From Ichthyophis bannanicus (Eukaryota; Chordata; Amphibia; Gymnophiona; Ichthyophiidae): a stretch of 64,000 bases of DNA. The position numbers and the translations under genes were made by a program. The stretch's first letter is position 1, and each line of letters starts with the position of its first letter. A model generated the notes under the pieces. That model was not told the DNA's origin. It saw only the letters and a list, made by a program, of their open reading frames with translations, and did no database searches. The DNA is taken from the NCBI GenBank assembly GCA_033557465.1, contig CM066035.1, positions 908,517,309 to 908,581,308 of the forward strand. Direction: 5' to 3'. Shown here one piece after another: positions 53,903-64,000 of the stretch.

Positions 53903-54751
53903 ATGGCGGCCCACAAACCAGCGCGCTTAGACTTCGGGTCTCCCTCTTCTTCACACGGAAAACGCTCCAAAACAGAGTTGTCTTCCCCACAAAAGATAGT
54001 TCCACTTCGGGAAAACCCCGAAATGCAACAGGAGATCTTGGAGGAAATACGCGGTGTGAAGGAACTGGTACAGTCCAACGGAGAAGCGCTCCGAGCCATG
54101 CGAGAAGACTTCGGTATGCTTCAGGACCGGCTTGAAGGTCTTTCACTACGGCAGGACAACATGGCGGGGGTCCTCGACTCGCACGCGGTGCGCTTGGTGA
54201 AACTGGACAAGGCTGAGCGTCAGATACAGACTCTTCAAAAAGAGTTAGAGGATAGCAATAATCGAGCCCGTCGCAACAATGTAAGGCTCATTGGAGTACC
54301 GGAGGGGGCCGAAGCAGGAGACATAAGAGAATTCCTGGTCAAAACTCTTCCCTCCTTGCTGAAGATCACTTTTCACAGAGATCTGGAAATTGACCGAGCA
54401 CATCGTGTTCCTACCAACATGGCGCTCAATCGGACGACCCCCCGGCCTATCATCTTTCGATTACTGAGATATCAGCAAGTTGAGCAAATTCTAAATGCTG
54501 CCCGGGCGAATCATCATCTGGAGTTTGAAAGTCATAAAGTCTCCTTCTTCCCTGACTTGGCAAAGCCCACAGTTGACCGTCGGAAGAGACTCCTTGCTTT
54601 TCGCCCTAGACTTCAACAGCTACAGGCTCGCTTTGGCCTATTGTATCCAGCGAAGCTCAGAGTGACTCTCCATAACCAAACTAGAACATTCGAAGATCCT
54701 GATCTACTAGCAACATTTTTAGATTCCAAAGAAGCAGACCAGATGCGCTAA
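53903..54751 (+). CDS. L1 ORF1 protein (282 aa)
   Basis: This is the RNA-binding chaperone that coats element RNA. The ATG at 53903 (MAAHKPARLDFGSPSSS) is chosen because upstream residues lack an ATG. After a basic/Ser-rich head, a coiled coil spans about residues 42-120 (EEIRGVKELVQSNGEALRAM). The RRM-like part begins with RARRNNVRLIGVPEG, and the C-terminal domain has EIDRAHRVP and LYPAKLRVT. These match the L1 ORF1/Transposase_22 family. The length is a little shorter than mammalian ORF1p. The frame is intact, and ORF2 lies 431 bp downstream in another frame. Confidence 0.9.
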   Translation: MAAHKPARLDFGSPSSSHGKRSKTELSSPQKIVPLRENPEMQQEILEEIRGVKELVQSNGEALRAMREDFGMLQDRLEGLSLRQDNMAGVLDSHAVRLVKLDKAERQIQTLQKELEDSNNRARRNNVRLIGVPEGAEAGDIREFLVKTLPSLLKITFHRDLEIDRAHRVPTNMALNRTTPRPIIFRLLRYQQVEQILNAARANHHLEFESHKVSFFPDLAKPTVDRRKRLLAFRPRLQQLQARFGLLYPAKLRVTLHNQTRTFEDPDLLATFLDSKEADQMR

Positions 54752-55182
54752 TCCAACAACTTGGATCTGTAATCCGCCGGATCTGCCCGCCATTTTGAAT
54801 GGCCCGACGCGGTGATCACTGCCTGGAACAGAGACTGCCTGGACTTTTCTTTCTGTCTATATATAACTTTCTTGGTCTCCTATCCCTCCATGATGTGCAC
54901 CTCGGTTGGATTTGGAACACGCACAGCTATACAGGTTATATGTTTCAATTTAGGCCTTCTCTGGGGTTTCTCCCCGCAGACACATGGTCGCCAGTAATTT
55001 TTGGGGTTCTGCTTCTTCTCTAATGCACTTTGGTGCTTATTTTTTTATTTGGGGCGCTTCATTGTTTTTCATTAGCTTATTTTCTATCATGTCATGTGTA
55101 CAGCCATATACAGTTAATATGAGGGACATTGTGAAATTATGTGCGTTATCATGTTCTTTTTCAGAATTTTTAACCTTTCTGA

Positions 55183-58100
55183 ATGGCCTTATGTAAGATC
55201 TTATCACTGAACGTAAAAGGCATCAATAGTCCAATCAAACGAAAGAAAATCCTTAGCTATCTTAATCATGAGCATGCTGATTTAGTGTTTCTTCAGGAAA
55301 CGCATTTAAACTCCGCTGAAACACTGAAACTTAATGCTAAGCCTTACATGGTGGCTGCCTACTCTCCCGCCGTTTCCAAACGGTGTGGGGTAGCCATCTT
55401 GGTTAAGAAGTCTTTGCAAGCTACTGTAATGGATACTAGCTCTGATAAGGAGGGTAGATGGGCCCGTGCACACCTTAAGGTTGGAGATAGTGAATTCACG
55501 TGTATTTGTATTTATGCTCCGAATGTGGATAACCCTGCTTACTATGCAAGTATTGCGCAGTTGGCACAGGCCTCTGCCAATACTCCATTAATACTTGGCG
55601 GTGATTTCAACCAAGTACTTGATCCTTTGATAGATAGACAGCCGCCTAGAACGAGTGGTCTACCCAAGAGTCTTGATACCCTTACAGCTCTGATGAAAGA
55701 TCTTGCGTTAGTAGATATATGGAGGCTGCTTCACCCCTCCGACTTAGAGTTCACCTTTTTCTCAGCCCCCCATCACTCACAATCTAGAATAGATTTTTTT
55801 CTTATCTCCAAAGCACTGATACCCCAAGTGGACACGGCTAGGATTCATCCTCTCCATATTTCAGATCATGCTGCCATATCTTTCTCATTACATGTCACTA
55901 CGCAAGGCGCACATCCCCGTGCTTGGTTTTTTGATAGATCCCTACTAGACCAAAAAGATTTTCAGGTTGACATAAAGGCCGCTATCCAAGACTACTTTCA
56001 TTTTAATTCACCCCATGACACTGCGAGCTGGGCTTGGTGGGAGGGTTTCAAGGCGTCTATCCGTGCAACTATAACTAGCTATCAAATTCGACAGGGGAAA
56101 CAAAGAAAGCAACATTTACTGATTCTAGAACAACAGATACAAGCTGGAGAGCGTCTCCTCACGTCCCGTACTGACCCATGTATTTTACTTCGCTTACAAC
56201 GCCTTCGTTTTCAATACAATCAGCTTTTATATACCGCTGCTGCTAAAAATATTGAATCACAACAAGGGATGTACTATCGGGAAAATAACCGTGCTGGCAA
56301 ATTGTTAGCCAATGCCCTGAAAGGTCAAAAAGAAGCCAAGCGTGTTACCGCTCTCCGCAATCCGTCGGGGGGGAGCTTTGTCACTAAAGATACAGAAATA
56401 TTAGAACTCTTTCGTGATTTTTATACTCGGCTTTATCAATCTGAATGTGACTTCGAGCCAGAAGCATTTGAACGATTACTATCAGGGGTACAACGACCGA
56501 CCCTATCTGACGAAGATAGAGAGGCCATGGACAAACCATTCACTTTATCAGAAATTCAATCGGCACTCAAGAGATGTGCCACAGGTCGAGCCGCAGGCCC
56601 GGACGGTCTCCCAGCTGAATTCTACAAAACTTTTAACGCTGACTTAGCTCCGTTTTTGAAACTTTATTTTTCTGCTCTGGCCGAGGAGGGATCTCCTTCT
56701 GGATCCTTCTCAATGGCAAATGTAGTAGTTTTTGAGAAAGAGGGGAGAGATCCGCAACTAACAGCTAATTATCGTCCAATTTCCCTACTAAACGCAGACT
56801 ATAAAATATTTGCCACCATTCTCTCCACCCGGCTCTCTGACAAGATGTCTACTTTAATACACCCAGATCAATGCGGTTTCATTCCCGGTAGATCAACTGC
56901 TGATAATGCTAGGACCCTATGTCATGTACTGACTGCCGCAGTTAATCTTGATCGACCATTGGTTGGCCTCTCACTTGATGCTGAGAAGGCCTTCGACCGC
57001 TTAGAATGGCCCTTCTTGTTTGCAACTCTCCGCTGGTACGGATTCGGAGAAGGCTTTCTCCGTTGTCTCCAAACCATGTATGCACAGCCTACAGCTAGTA
57101 TCTGTGCTAATGCTTTAAAGTCTCAGCCATTTCCCCTGCAACGCGGTACTCGCCAGGGATGCCCACTGTCTCCACTTCTTTTCGATCTCGCACTCGAACC
57201 CTTAGCTTTACTAATCCAGCAATCCAAGGATATTCATGGAGTCCCTTTCTCTCATAGGGAAATCAAAATTTCAGCATATGCTGATGACCTTATGCTCTTT
57301 GTCTCCCTAGACTCAGTGCCGGCTGTCCTAGAGCAAATTGGTAAATATTCACAACTCTCGGGCTATAAGATAAATTGGACCAAATCGGTAGCCTTTCCAC
57401 TAAATCCTCTGATCCATCAGGCAGATATGCAATCCTTTCCCTTTTTATGGCAACCTCGCATGGTCAAATACCTTGGGGTGCACTACTGCTCTCCTTTAGA
57501 AGACACCATCACCTTTAATGCTAAAGACTTAACCTCTAAGGTCCGGGCGCTTACTCAACGCTGGACTCCTTTAACACTTACTTGGTGGGGCCGCCTAGAA
57601 ACCATTAAAATGATGATTGTTCCCAAAGTGAACTACATTTTAGAAATGTTGCCATGTCTCCTACCTCGACGTACATATAAAGATTTAGAGGGTCTTCTGA
57701 CTAGATACTTATGGAAAAACAAGACACCTAGGATAGCGAAACATAAGTTACAAGCAGATAAAGAAAATGGTGGTGTCAGATTCCCTGATTTCCTGAAATA
57801 CCACCACTCTTTTCTTCTCAAACAAGGCGCTCGTTGGCTGGAAGACCTAACACCGAGTAGACCAGTGTGGCTAGATATAGAGGAGGACCTTTGCAAACCA
57901 ATTCCTCTTACTTATCTCCCTGGTATGACTCTCCCATCAGACTCCCACTATCCACCAATGCTCTTAGACACTTTAGGTGCCTTTAATACCCTTGAGCAAT
58001 CTCTAGACTCCCGACTTTGTCCGCTAGATAGACTCCCGCTTTGGCACAATGCTCGATTTCAAATACAAAATAAACCGATGGCGTGGAGCCCCTGGTACAC

Positions 58101-58974
58101 TAGGGGCATTTGGATCCCTAACCAGCTGTTCTATGATGGTCGCTGGAAAACTTTTAGCGAATTACAAATTGAATTTGGTCTCCCAGCGAAACACTACTTT
58201 CAGTTGGTGCAACTTCAGCATTGTCTTCGGAGTGCTAAGGTGCTCCCGCCATCGGAAACCCATACCCAAGGATTGTCGGAGATTATCCGATCTATCGGGA
58301 GCTTATCGGGTGTAGCATCTAACTTTTACAAAACTTTATGTAATACTGTAAATAGAGGCACTCCTACAGCACAGAAATCCTGGGAGCGGGAAATGCATGT
58401 AACTTTGACCCCGGAGCAATGGAGCCTAGTCTGGAGCAAGGTGACACGGGTCTCTCGATCCGCCTCACTCACTCAGACACTTTTCTTTCTAGCCCACCGA
58501 TGTTTCTATACTCCTGACAGGTTAGCCAAATGGAACGCCACCCAGAGCAATAGATGCTGGACATGCCATGCGGCCATTGGTTCACTCACTCATGTTATGT
58601 ATGAATGCCCCGCATTACAGTATTACTGGAGTCGGGTCTGGGGTCGTATTCAATCTATTTTGCACTTTCAAGAGCCCCTCTCTTGGAAGATAGTGGGACT
58701 CCGCTCAGCTGCGGGGATCCCCTCTCTTCCCAAATCGGCTTACTTCCTTTTAGACTTTATGCTGGGCATAGCTATTTCCCTAATTACGAAATACTGGAAA
58801 AATAGCTCCCATCTGAGCCCCAATGAATGGTGGAATCATGTCTGTCTCTACAGTAAATATGAGCAAATACCTCGTATGTTAGCTTCTTCCGCTCAGACCC
58901 CCCACCACTTGTCTAAATGGAAGATGCTCAACGACTATGTTCAAACTGCTAAATGCTCTCATCTGACTGTTTAA
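55183..58974 (+). CDS. L1 ORF2 endonuclease-RT (1263 aa)
   Basis: The enzyme nicks target DNA and primes reverse transcription. The endonuclease keeps the catalytic pattern: LSLNVKG, FLQETH, GGDFNQ and ISDHAAIS. RT motifs are [58 protein letters not shown] and AYADDLMLF (YADD at about residues 698-701). A C-terminal zinc-knuckle-like CWTCHAAIGSLTHVMYEC sits near residues 1125-1142. No stop or frameshift interrupts it. The length fits the L1/Tx1 clade. Confidence 0.95.
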   Translation: MALCKILSLNVKGINSPIKRKKILSYLNHEHADLVFLQETHLNSAETLKLNAKPYMVAAYSPAVSKRCGVAILVKKSLQATVMDTSSDKEGRWARAHLKVGDSEFTCICIYAPNVDNPAYYASIAQLAQASANTPLILGGDFNQVLDPLIDRQPPRTSGLPKSLDTLTALMKDLALVDIWRLLHPSDLEFTFFSAPHHSQSRIDFFLISKALIPQVDTARIHPLHISDHAAISFSLHVTTQGAHPRAWFFDRSLLDQKDFQVDIKAAIQDYFHFNSPHDTASWAWWEGFKASIRATITSYQIRQGKQRKQHLLILEQQIQAGERLLTSRTDPCILLRLQRLRFQYNQLLYTAAAKNIESQQGMYYRENNRAGKLLANALKGQKEAKRVTALRNPSGGSFVTKDTEILELFRDFYTRLYQSECDFEPEAFERLLSGVQRPTLSDEDREAMDKPFTLSEIQSALKRCATGRAAGPDGLPAEFYKTFNADLAPFLKLYFSALAEEGSPSGSFSMANVVVFEKEGRDPQLTANYRPISLLNADYKIFATILSTRLSDKMSTLIHPDQCGFIPGRSTADNARTLCHVLTAAVNLDRPLVGLSLDAEKAFDRLEWPFLFATLRWYGFGEGFLRCLQTMYAQPTASICANALKSQPFPLQRGTRQGCPLSPLLFDLALEPLALLIQQSKDIHGVPFSHREIKISAYADDLMLFVSLDSVPAVLEQIGKYSQLSGYKINWTKSVAFPLNPLIHQADMQSFPFLWQPRMVKYLGVHYCSPLEDTITFNAKDLTSKVRALTQRWTPLTLTWWGRLETIKMMIVPKVNYILEMLPCLLPRRTYKDLEGLLTRYLWKNKTPRIAKHKLQADKENGGVRFPDFLKYHHSFLLKQGARWLEDLTPSRPVWLDIEEDLCKPIPLTYLPGMTLPSDSHYPPMLLDTLGAFNTLEQSLDSRLCPLDRLPLWHNARFQIQNKPMAWSPWYTRGIWIPNQLFYDGRWKTFSELQIEFGLPAKHYFQLVQLQHCLRSAKVLPPSETHTQGLSEIIRSIGSLSGVASNFYKTLCNTVNRGTPTAQKSWEREMHVTLTPEQWSLVWSKVTRVSRSASLTQTLFFLAHRCFYTPDRLAKWNATQSNRCWTCHAAIGSLTHVMYECPALQYYWSRVWGRIQSILHFQEPLSWKIVGLRSAAGIPSLPKSAYFLLDFMLGIAISLITKYWKNSSHLSPNEWWNHVCLYSKYEQIPRMLASSAQTPHHLSKWKMLNDYVQTAKCSHLTV

Positions 58975-59237
58975 ATCTGTGTAAATCTCTGTCACATGAT
59001 CATTCTGTATCGCAGATACTATTTCTGTTTGTTTTGATGTACAATTACTGTTGTTTGTAAGCGCTTATATGATGATACTTATCAGCTTAGAGAAGAAGCA
59101 TAGGGGTGGGGGGTAATTGGGGTTGCTTTTTCCTTATTGTATGTTTGTATTTGTTTCCTTTGGTGTGTTGTTTCTTTTGCTTGTTGTAAAATGAAAATAA
59201 AAGTTTAAAAAAAAAAAAAAAAAGATTGTTAAGTCTG

Positions 59238-61496
59238 TCCTTTAAGTCTCCTTATAGTTGCTCTGTGGATATCATCAATAAAGGGCAATTTTGTAACTGT
59301 GCGCATAATGTAAGGTACCCGAAATGCACCTATTTCCAGCTTATTTTATAAAGAAAAGTAGGTGCCTACTTTCTTTAGAAAATACTCGGCCAAGTGGCTG
59401 AAAATGCACCTTATGTTAAGGCACAGACACAGCCCTAGAGCAGGTGTTTAATGCTCATACCTAGATTTATATAAGATTTTATTATTTACGCAAGTACTTG
59501 TGTGTTCCGTCCACACACTGCACAAATTCTGTCCATGAGCATGCCCACTGTGAAAGAATGCGCCATCAGAGTGAGGCGCATATATATAAGATAGTGGCCA
59601 CATCATTTATGTATGTAAATCACTAAAAGACTGTGGTTTACATGTGTTGATGGTGCATAACTTTAGGAAGCTCCTCTCGTAAGATTACCCCCTAAAATTT
59701 CAAAATGCCCACCTCTAATGATTTGCAAATATCAATGAATCATCAAAGATAGATACTGAGTTCTGAATACTACCATCGGCAGTCAAGATGTGTATTCATT
59801 AGCACACATATATTCATTAGCGCTCATGAAAACATTTCTAAGACACTTTTATAACTGGGTACCTAGTTTAAGGCAGCCAATATGTGCCTATTTTATAAAG
59901 AAAAGTAGGTGCCTGCTTTTCTTTATAAAATACTAGCCTAGGTGGCCAAAAACACATCTTAATGTCAGGCATGATCATTTAAATCAGCCCTAGAACTGGT
60001 GTAGAGACAGCTTGGATGTTATTGTGTGAGTAACAGCACCATCCAGTGTCCCTACTATATTTCTACAAGGAAGGTTAGAGAAAAGCCTAAATTTTCCGGA
60101 ATAGGGGAGATTCTTGTTGCCACTTCTTGCTTGGAGGAGGCTTGTCTGGGAGGGAAAATCCAAGTGATATGTGAACCACTCCCAAAGAAAGAACTCTGTC
60201 TTTGACACCTAGTTACTGCACCATGAGGAAAAAGTAAGGCATTTGTCCTTTGGGCAGGGGTCTTTTACATACAGCCAAAAAAACGTCCTGAGTAAGCAAC
60301 AGGCTTAGAGCAGCAACATAGGAGAAGATAGCAGAGGGTCGATGTCTGCGTACACCCTGCCAGCATCCCACTGTCTCAGATGAAGAGTAGTTCAGTCTGT
60401 GAGAGAGGTTCTATGAACTGTACCAACAACCAAGCCTTCCAGTTCATCAGAGCCAGAAGCCCTACAGAGCAGTTCTGGGGGCCTGCATCTACAGAAGCCA
60501 CCAGCTGTCAGGAAGGAAAAAATGAACCAAAGCATTCATCTCACCCCAATGACACCAGATCCAGGACTGAGCCCAGCACAGTATCAGGGACCTGTGTATT
60601 CATCACCATCAATGTCAGGTACACTGGGAAAGAGTGCTAGAAACAGGAGAGAGGGGTTCCACTCAGGGAACCCAGACTAAGTAACCAAGGTGTAGAGGTG
60701 GTGAACAGTGGAGTAACTCTTCAGCTTAAGATAGAGTAATTCAAAGGAGTGAGGTAATAGACCAAACTGAGAAGGGAAAGGAGCAATCTACCTGTAAACA
60801 GTTAGACTAAGAAGGAGTTAACTGTTTGTAATATAGATTATATTTTTCTGCTTTTGCCAATTGTTATTGTTCTTATTGTTCAGTGATCCCTCAACTTTTA
60901 AGTAATTCCTTGGTTCAGAATACAAGTTCAGGCCTGGACTCAGTTACTGAGAAGAGAAGAGATGTGAGTGAAGTAATGCCATATTTATCCCTGTGATGCT
61001 GGTCCTCATTCAAGGAAGACCCCTGATATTCGACTCCTAGAGAAAGATAGAAATATGGCACAAAGTTCTAGGACTGGTGTAATCTCCTTCCTACCATACA
61101 GAAAGAATTGCTGTGAACTACACATGGGAAGGTGGGTTACACAAGCGTATACGTAAATTATAGTATCTTATAGTCAATGCGCATACATGCGTGCTCCACC
61201 TATACTCTAGTCTAACTCCACCCCTGTGCACACCCACAGTGAAAGTATACGCCATGTAATTAGCGTGTGTACTTTTACGTTGGGCATGATTGTATAAGAG
61301 ACCATTTATGCGCATATATGACTAAAATACCTCTTTTAGGCACCTACGTTGATGCATAAAAGTAGCCCTATTATAAAATTACCCATTTATTGGGTGCCAA
61401 ATTGACTTAATGCACATTATCCTATGAGAGAATATGCAAAATCAATTAACGAATGTTAAAAGTTCTAACGTGTGCTAAAAGGTTTGCATTAATGCA
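59238..61496. repeat. Degenerate MITE-like repeats, no gene
   Basis: GTGCCTATTTTATAAAG-type phrases occur at about 59335, 59890 and 61370, with AAGAAAAGTAGGTGCCT at 59352 and 59898. They look like copies of one old repeat. A stretch at 60240-60980 has an 86-codon frame (60380-60640) with no recognised family; I treat it as non-coding repeat sequence. Confidence 0.4.
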
Positions 61497-61745
61497 ATAG
61501 GGAGGAGTGACCTAGTGGTTGGGCCAAGTTACCGAGGGCAAAGGGTTTGAATCCCACTAGAGGACAGCAACCTAGGGGTGGGGTTTCTAGTCCCACAAGT
61601 GCTCCTTGGGCAAGCCACTTAACCCTCTGTTGCCTCAGGTACAAAAACATAGATTGTGAGCTCTTTGGGGAAAAATATATATACAGTACCTGAATGTACA
61701 CTGCTTTGACTGGTAGAAAAGTGGTAGATAAGTCTAGAAACAAAT
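61497..61745 (+). mobile_element. CORE-SINE
   Basis: TGACCTAGTGG (A box) and GGTTTGAATCCCAC (B box) are followed by TTGGGCAAGCCACTTAACCC and TTGCCTCAGGTAC, the CORE phrase, and by a tail with ACAAATAAGT. It matches the copy at 14637-14914. Confidence 0.8.
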
Positions 61746-62582
61746 AAGTAAGATTGTATAAAATGAACCAAAAAATTACCCCCAAATTGTTTTCTATTCA
61801 CATCTCTATTCAGCAGAATCCTTGGTGCTCATGGGCTAGAAGTAAAGAAAATTTTGTGATGTGGGGTAGGCCAAAGAAAACATGCTGACAGCCGGGTTTG
61901 GCTTGCAGGCTGTAGTTTGCTCAATCCTGCTCTAATCTTTCCTCTTTGTAGTCTGATGGTGCTTTCAGCTCCCTTAGAAGCTTTTATGCTGTCAGACCAT
62001 TGTTGTGACCTCCTGCTTTTGGTTTGCAGACTATTACTTGCAAAAGAGGTACATTGCTATCTGCAGAAAATGTGATGTTCTTGGCTAGAAAAGGGAGCCC
62101 AAACATTTGAAAGGTAACTTGCGAAATAAGGTGAGAGAGAGAGAGAGCTGTTTACTTATTTATGGTATCTGTCAACTTTCTGACGCAGAAGAACCTGATG
62201 GGAAATTGACTGTTGGGGGTAAACTTCAATATTAGCACAAAATCCAATTTAATAGAACATTTTTATAAAGGTGAAATCTTACTACAGGAGTTGAAGGAGA
62301 ATGATTAACATCGCTTGAAGCAGAAGCACTAAGCAAAGCGTCTGGGGAAAACGCATACTTGTTTATCATTATCATGATTTGCATAGTGTATACCAAATGC
62401 ATGCAGCGCTGTGGGCTTTTTTAAAATCCTTTCATGAGAGACACTTTGGTTGGGGCAGTGCTAAGCGGCGCACCTTTTGCAGAGTTCCTGATCTTTAAAG
62501 ATTTTGTTCACACCTACTTTCGGTGGTAGCTCAAGGCAAACTACATTTAGATATGGTAGGCATCATCCTGTCTCTAGAGGCA
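61746..62582. other. Unassigned sequence
   Basis: No gene is seen. A GAGAGAGAGAG run occurs near 62131. Confidence 0.3.
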
Positions 62583-62679
62583 GGGCCGGATTTACGTATA
62601 CGCCATGTACGCCATGGCGTAGGGCCCACAACCGGCAGGGGCCCCCAAAAAATAGAACCAGGTTTTTTTTTTCAACTCG

Positions 62680-63375
62680 ATTAAAAAAAAAACCTGGTGG
62701 CTGCTGCCGCGGGGGCCCCGTCTACAAGCTGGGCTGGGCTGGGCTGGGCTGGGCTGGTCTGGTCTGGTCGGGTCTCGTCTCCCTCCCTCCCTCCCGGCTG
62801 CGAGAGACGCGAAGATAGAGCGTCTCCTCGCGTCTGTGTTAAGCCCGCAGGGGCTGATGGGATTTCCCATCAGCCCCTGCGGGCTTAACACAGACGCAAG
62901 GAGACGCTCTCCCTTCGCGTCTCTCGCAGCCTGCAGCGAGGGAGGGAGAGAGACCCGACCGGACCCGACCCGACCGGACCGGACCAGACCAGCTTGTAGA
63001 CGGGGCCCCCGCGGCAGCAGAGGGGGCCCCGCGACGGCAGCCACCAGGTTTTTTTTTTTAAATTAAATTTTACTTTAGGCCGGGGGGGGGGGGGGTAGGA
63101 CTCCTACCCCCCCCCGGCCTAAAGTAAAATTTAATTTAAAAAAAAAACCTGGTGGCTGCCGCCGCGGGGCCCCCTCTGCTGCCGCGGGGGCCCCGTCTAC
63201 AAGCTGGTCGGGTCCGGTCGGGTCGGGTCCGGTCGGGTCTCTCTCCCTCCCTCCCTCGCTGCAGGCTGCGAGTGACGCGAAGATGCGTCACACGCAGCCT
63301 GCAGCGAGGGAGGGAGAGAGACCCGACCGGACCCGACCCCACCAGCTTGTAGACGGGGCCCCCGCGGCGGCAGAC
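62680..63375. repeat. Three consecutive palindromes
   Basis: Palindrome 1 (about 62680-63056) is centred at 62863-62864 (TGATGGGATTTCCCATCA). Palindrome 2 (about 63050-63150) is centred at 63101 (GTAGGACTCCTAC). Palindrome 3 (about 63170-63375) is centred near 63282 (GTGACGC/GCGTCAC). GTCTACAAGCTGG ends recur as inverted copies. Confidence 0.85.
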
Positions 63376-63413
63376 ACCAGGTTTTGTTTTTTAAATTAAA
63401 TTTTACTTTAGGC

Positions 63414-64000
63414 CGGGGGGGGGGGGGGGTAGGACTGGTAATGGGCTATGGGGGGGGGGGGTAGGACAGGGAAAGGGCAAGTGGGGGGGGGTAGGAAGGG
63501 AAAGGGGCAATGGGGGGGGGGGGGACGGGTAAGGGGCTATTGGGGGGGCTGGAAATGGACTGGGGGGGTAGGGCTGGTAATGGGCTATTGGGGGGGCTGG
63601 GGCTGGAAATGGACTGGGGGGGGTAGGGCTGGTAATGGGCTATTGGGGGGCTGGGGCTGGAAATGGGCTGGGCTGGGGGGGTTAAGGCTAGAGGTGGGCT
63701 GATGGGGTTAGGACTGGTAATGGACTGTGGGCTGTTGGGGGGGGCTTAGAACTGGCAATGGGCTTTGGGGGGGTTAAGACTGGTAATGGGCTGTGGGCTG
63801 ATGGGGGCTGTCTGGTAATGGGCTATGGGGGGGGCTAGGACTGGAAATGGGCTGGGGGGTTAAGACTGGAGGTGGGCTGATGGGGTTAGGACTGGTAATG
63901 GGCTGTTGGGGGGGGGGTTAGAACTGGTAATGGGCTTTGGGGGGGTTAAGACTGGTAATGGGCTGTGGGCTGATGGGGGTTGTCTGGTAATGGGCTATGG
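63414..64000 (+). repeat. G-rich minisatellite
   Basis: Units built on GGACTGGTAATGGGCTATGG and long G runs recur every 25-60 bp to the window end. G runs of 6-12 make stable G-quadruplexes likely. Glycine-rich frames here are artefacts. Confidence 0.8.

Larger units (their letters stand above)
53769..59221 (+). mobile_element. Full-length L1/Tx1-type LINE
   Basis: AAGATTGTTAAGTCTG at 53753-53768 and 59222-59237 is a perfect 16-bp target duplication. The element starts GGGGGGGCGGAGCC, has about 134 bp of 5' UTR, two intact ORFs, AAATAAAAG and a poly-A tail at 59206-59221. It inserted next to the decayed L2. Length 5.45 kb. It is the youngest-looking element in the window and may be active. 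Confidence 0.95.
62583..64000. mobile_element. hAT-like left end with nested palindromes
   Basis: CAGGGCCGGATTTACG at 62583 is a hAT-type terminus. Inside are three palindromes and a G-rich array. No transposase is seen, and the right end lies beyond the window. Confidence 0.45.

Noticed and set aside
60380..60640. 86-codon frame considered as a host exon
   Set aside because: No splice signals or domain recognised; it sits in repeat-like sequence.
62592..63352. Arg/Gly/Pro-rich frames on both strands
   Set aside because: They arise from GC-rich palindromes; both arms translate equally.
63448..63702. Glycine/tryptophan-rich frame
   Set aside because: Translation of the G-rich minisatellite.

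Overview
The window is transposon-dense vertebrate DNA. No ordinary host gene, rRNA, functional tRNA, CRISPR array or bacterial operon was recognised. The mix of CR1, several L2 lineages, an intact L1/Tx1-type LINE, Penelope-like elements (PLEs), PIF/Harbinger transposons, retroviral LTRs, hAT MITEs and CORE-SINEs suggests an amphibian, perhaps a caecilian. That placement is inference and is not proven by the sequence.

Layout. 1-8274 is the right-hand part of a Harbinger-type element (H1), ending in a terminal inverted repeat and palindromic subterminal iterons. 8290-15063 holds a PLE 3' relic, a solo LTR, a LINE tail and a CR1 element with a nested CORE-SINE. 15676-17890 is a retroviral LTR and leader with a tRNA-Lys-type primer-binding site; it is split by a solo LTR and then cut by the left end of a second Harbinger element (H2, from 17894). 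17894-26300 has TG-rich H2 sequence, a hAT MITE, tRNA-like modules, a Myb-like exon, a PLE relic, a 92-bp satellite and a broken gene of a widespread uncharacterised family, itself split by a PLE. 26300-47950 is a third Harbinger-type unit (H3). It has a three-exon Myb/SANT-like gene on the minus strand (35.0 to 27.4 kb) and a HARBI1-like transposase on the plus strand (40.5 kb). They face away from each other across a shared inverted promoter and a GC-rich 40-bp tandem array. Inserted into H3 are an intact L2, a large foldback carrying a second L2, a PLE and a solo LTR. Its right part (43019-47950) is homologous to 2490-7540 of H1. 47960-53700 contains L2 fragments and a foldback with minisatellite arms. 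53769-59221 is a full-length L1 with two open frames, a poly-A tail and a perfect 16-bp target duplication. 59.2-62.5 kb is mostly old repeat sequence with one CORE-SINE. 62.58 kb to the end has a hAT-like end, nested palindromes and a G-rich minisatellite.

How the parts relate. The Harbinger elements form the scaffold and the other insertions are dated by nesting. The two homologous Harbinger blocks act as reciprocal empty sites, which fix the ends and 4-bp target duplications of two solo LTRs. The best candidate for something undescribed is this Harbinger family: divergent Myb and transposase genes driven by duplicated TATA promoters, evenly spaced palindromic subterminal sites, and repeated tRNA-like modules in its long non-coding flanks. 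A second candidate is a family of 1.3-1.5 kb solo LTRs that each hold a long open frame and a ZNF143/THAP11-type motif.
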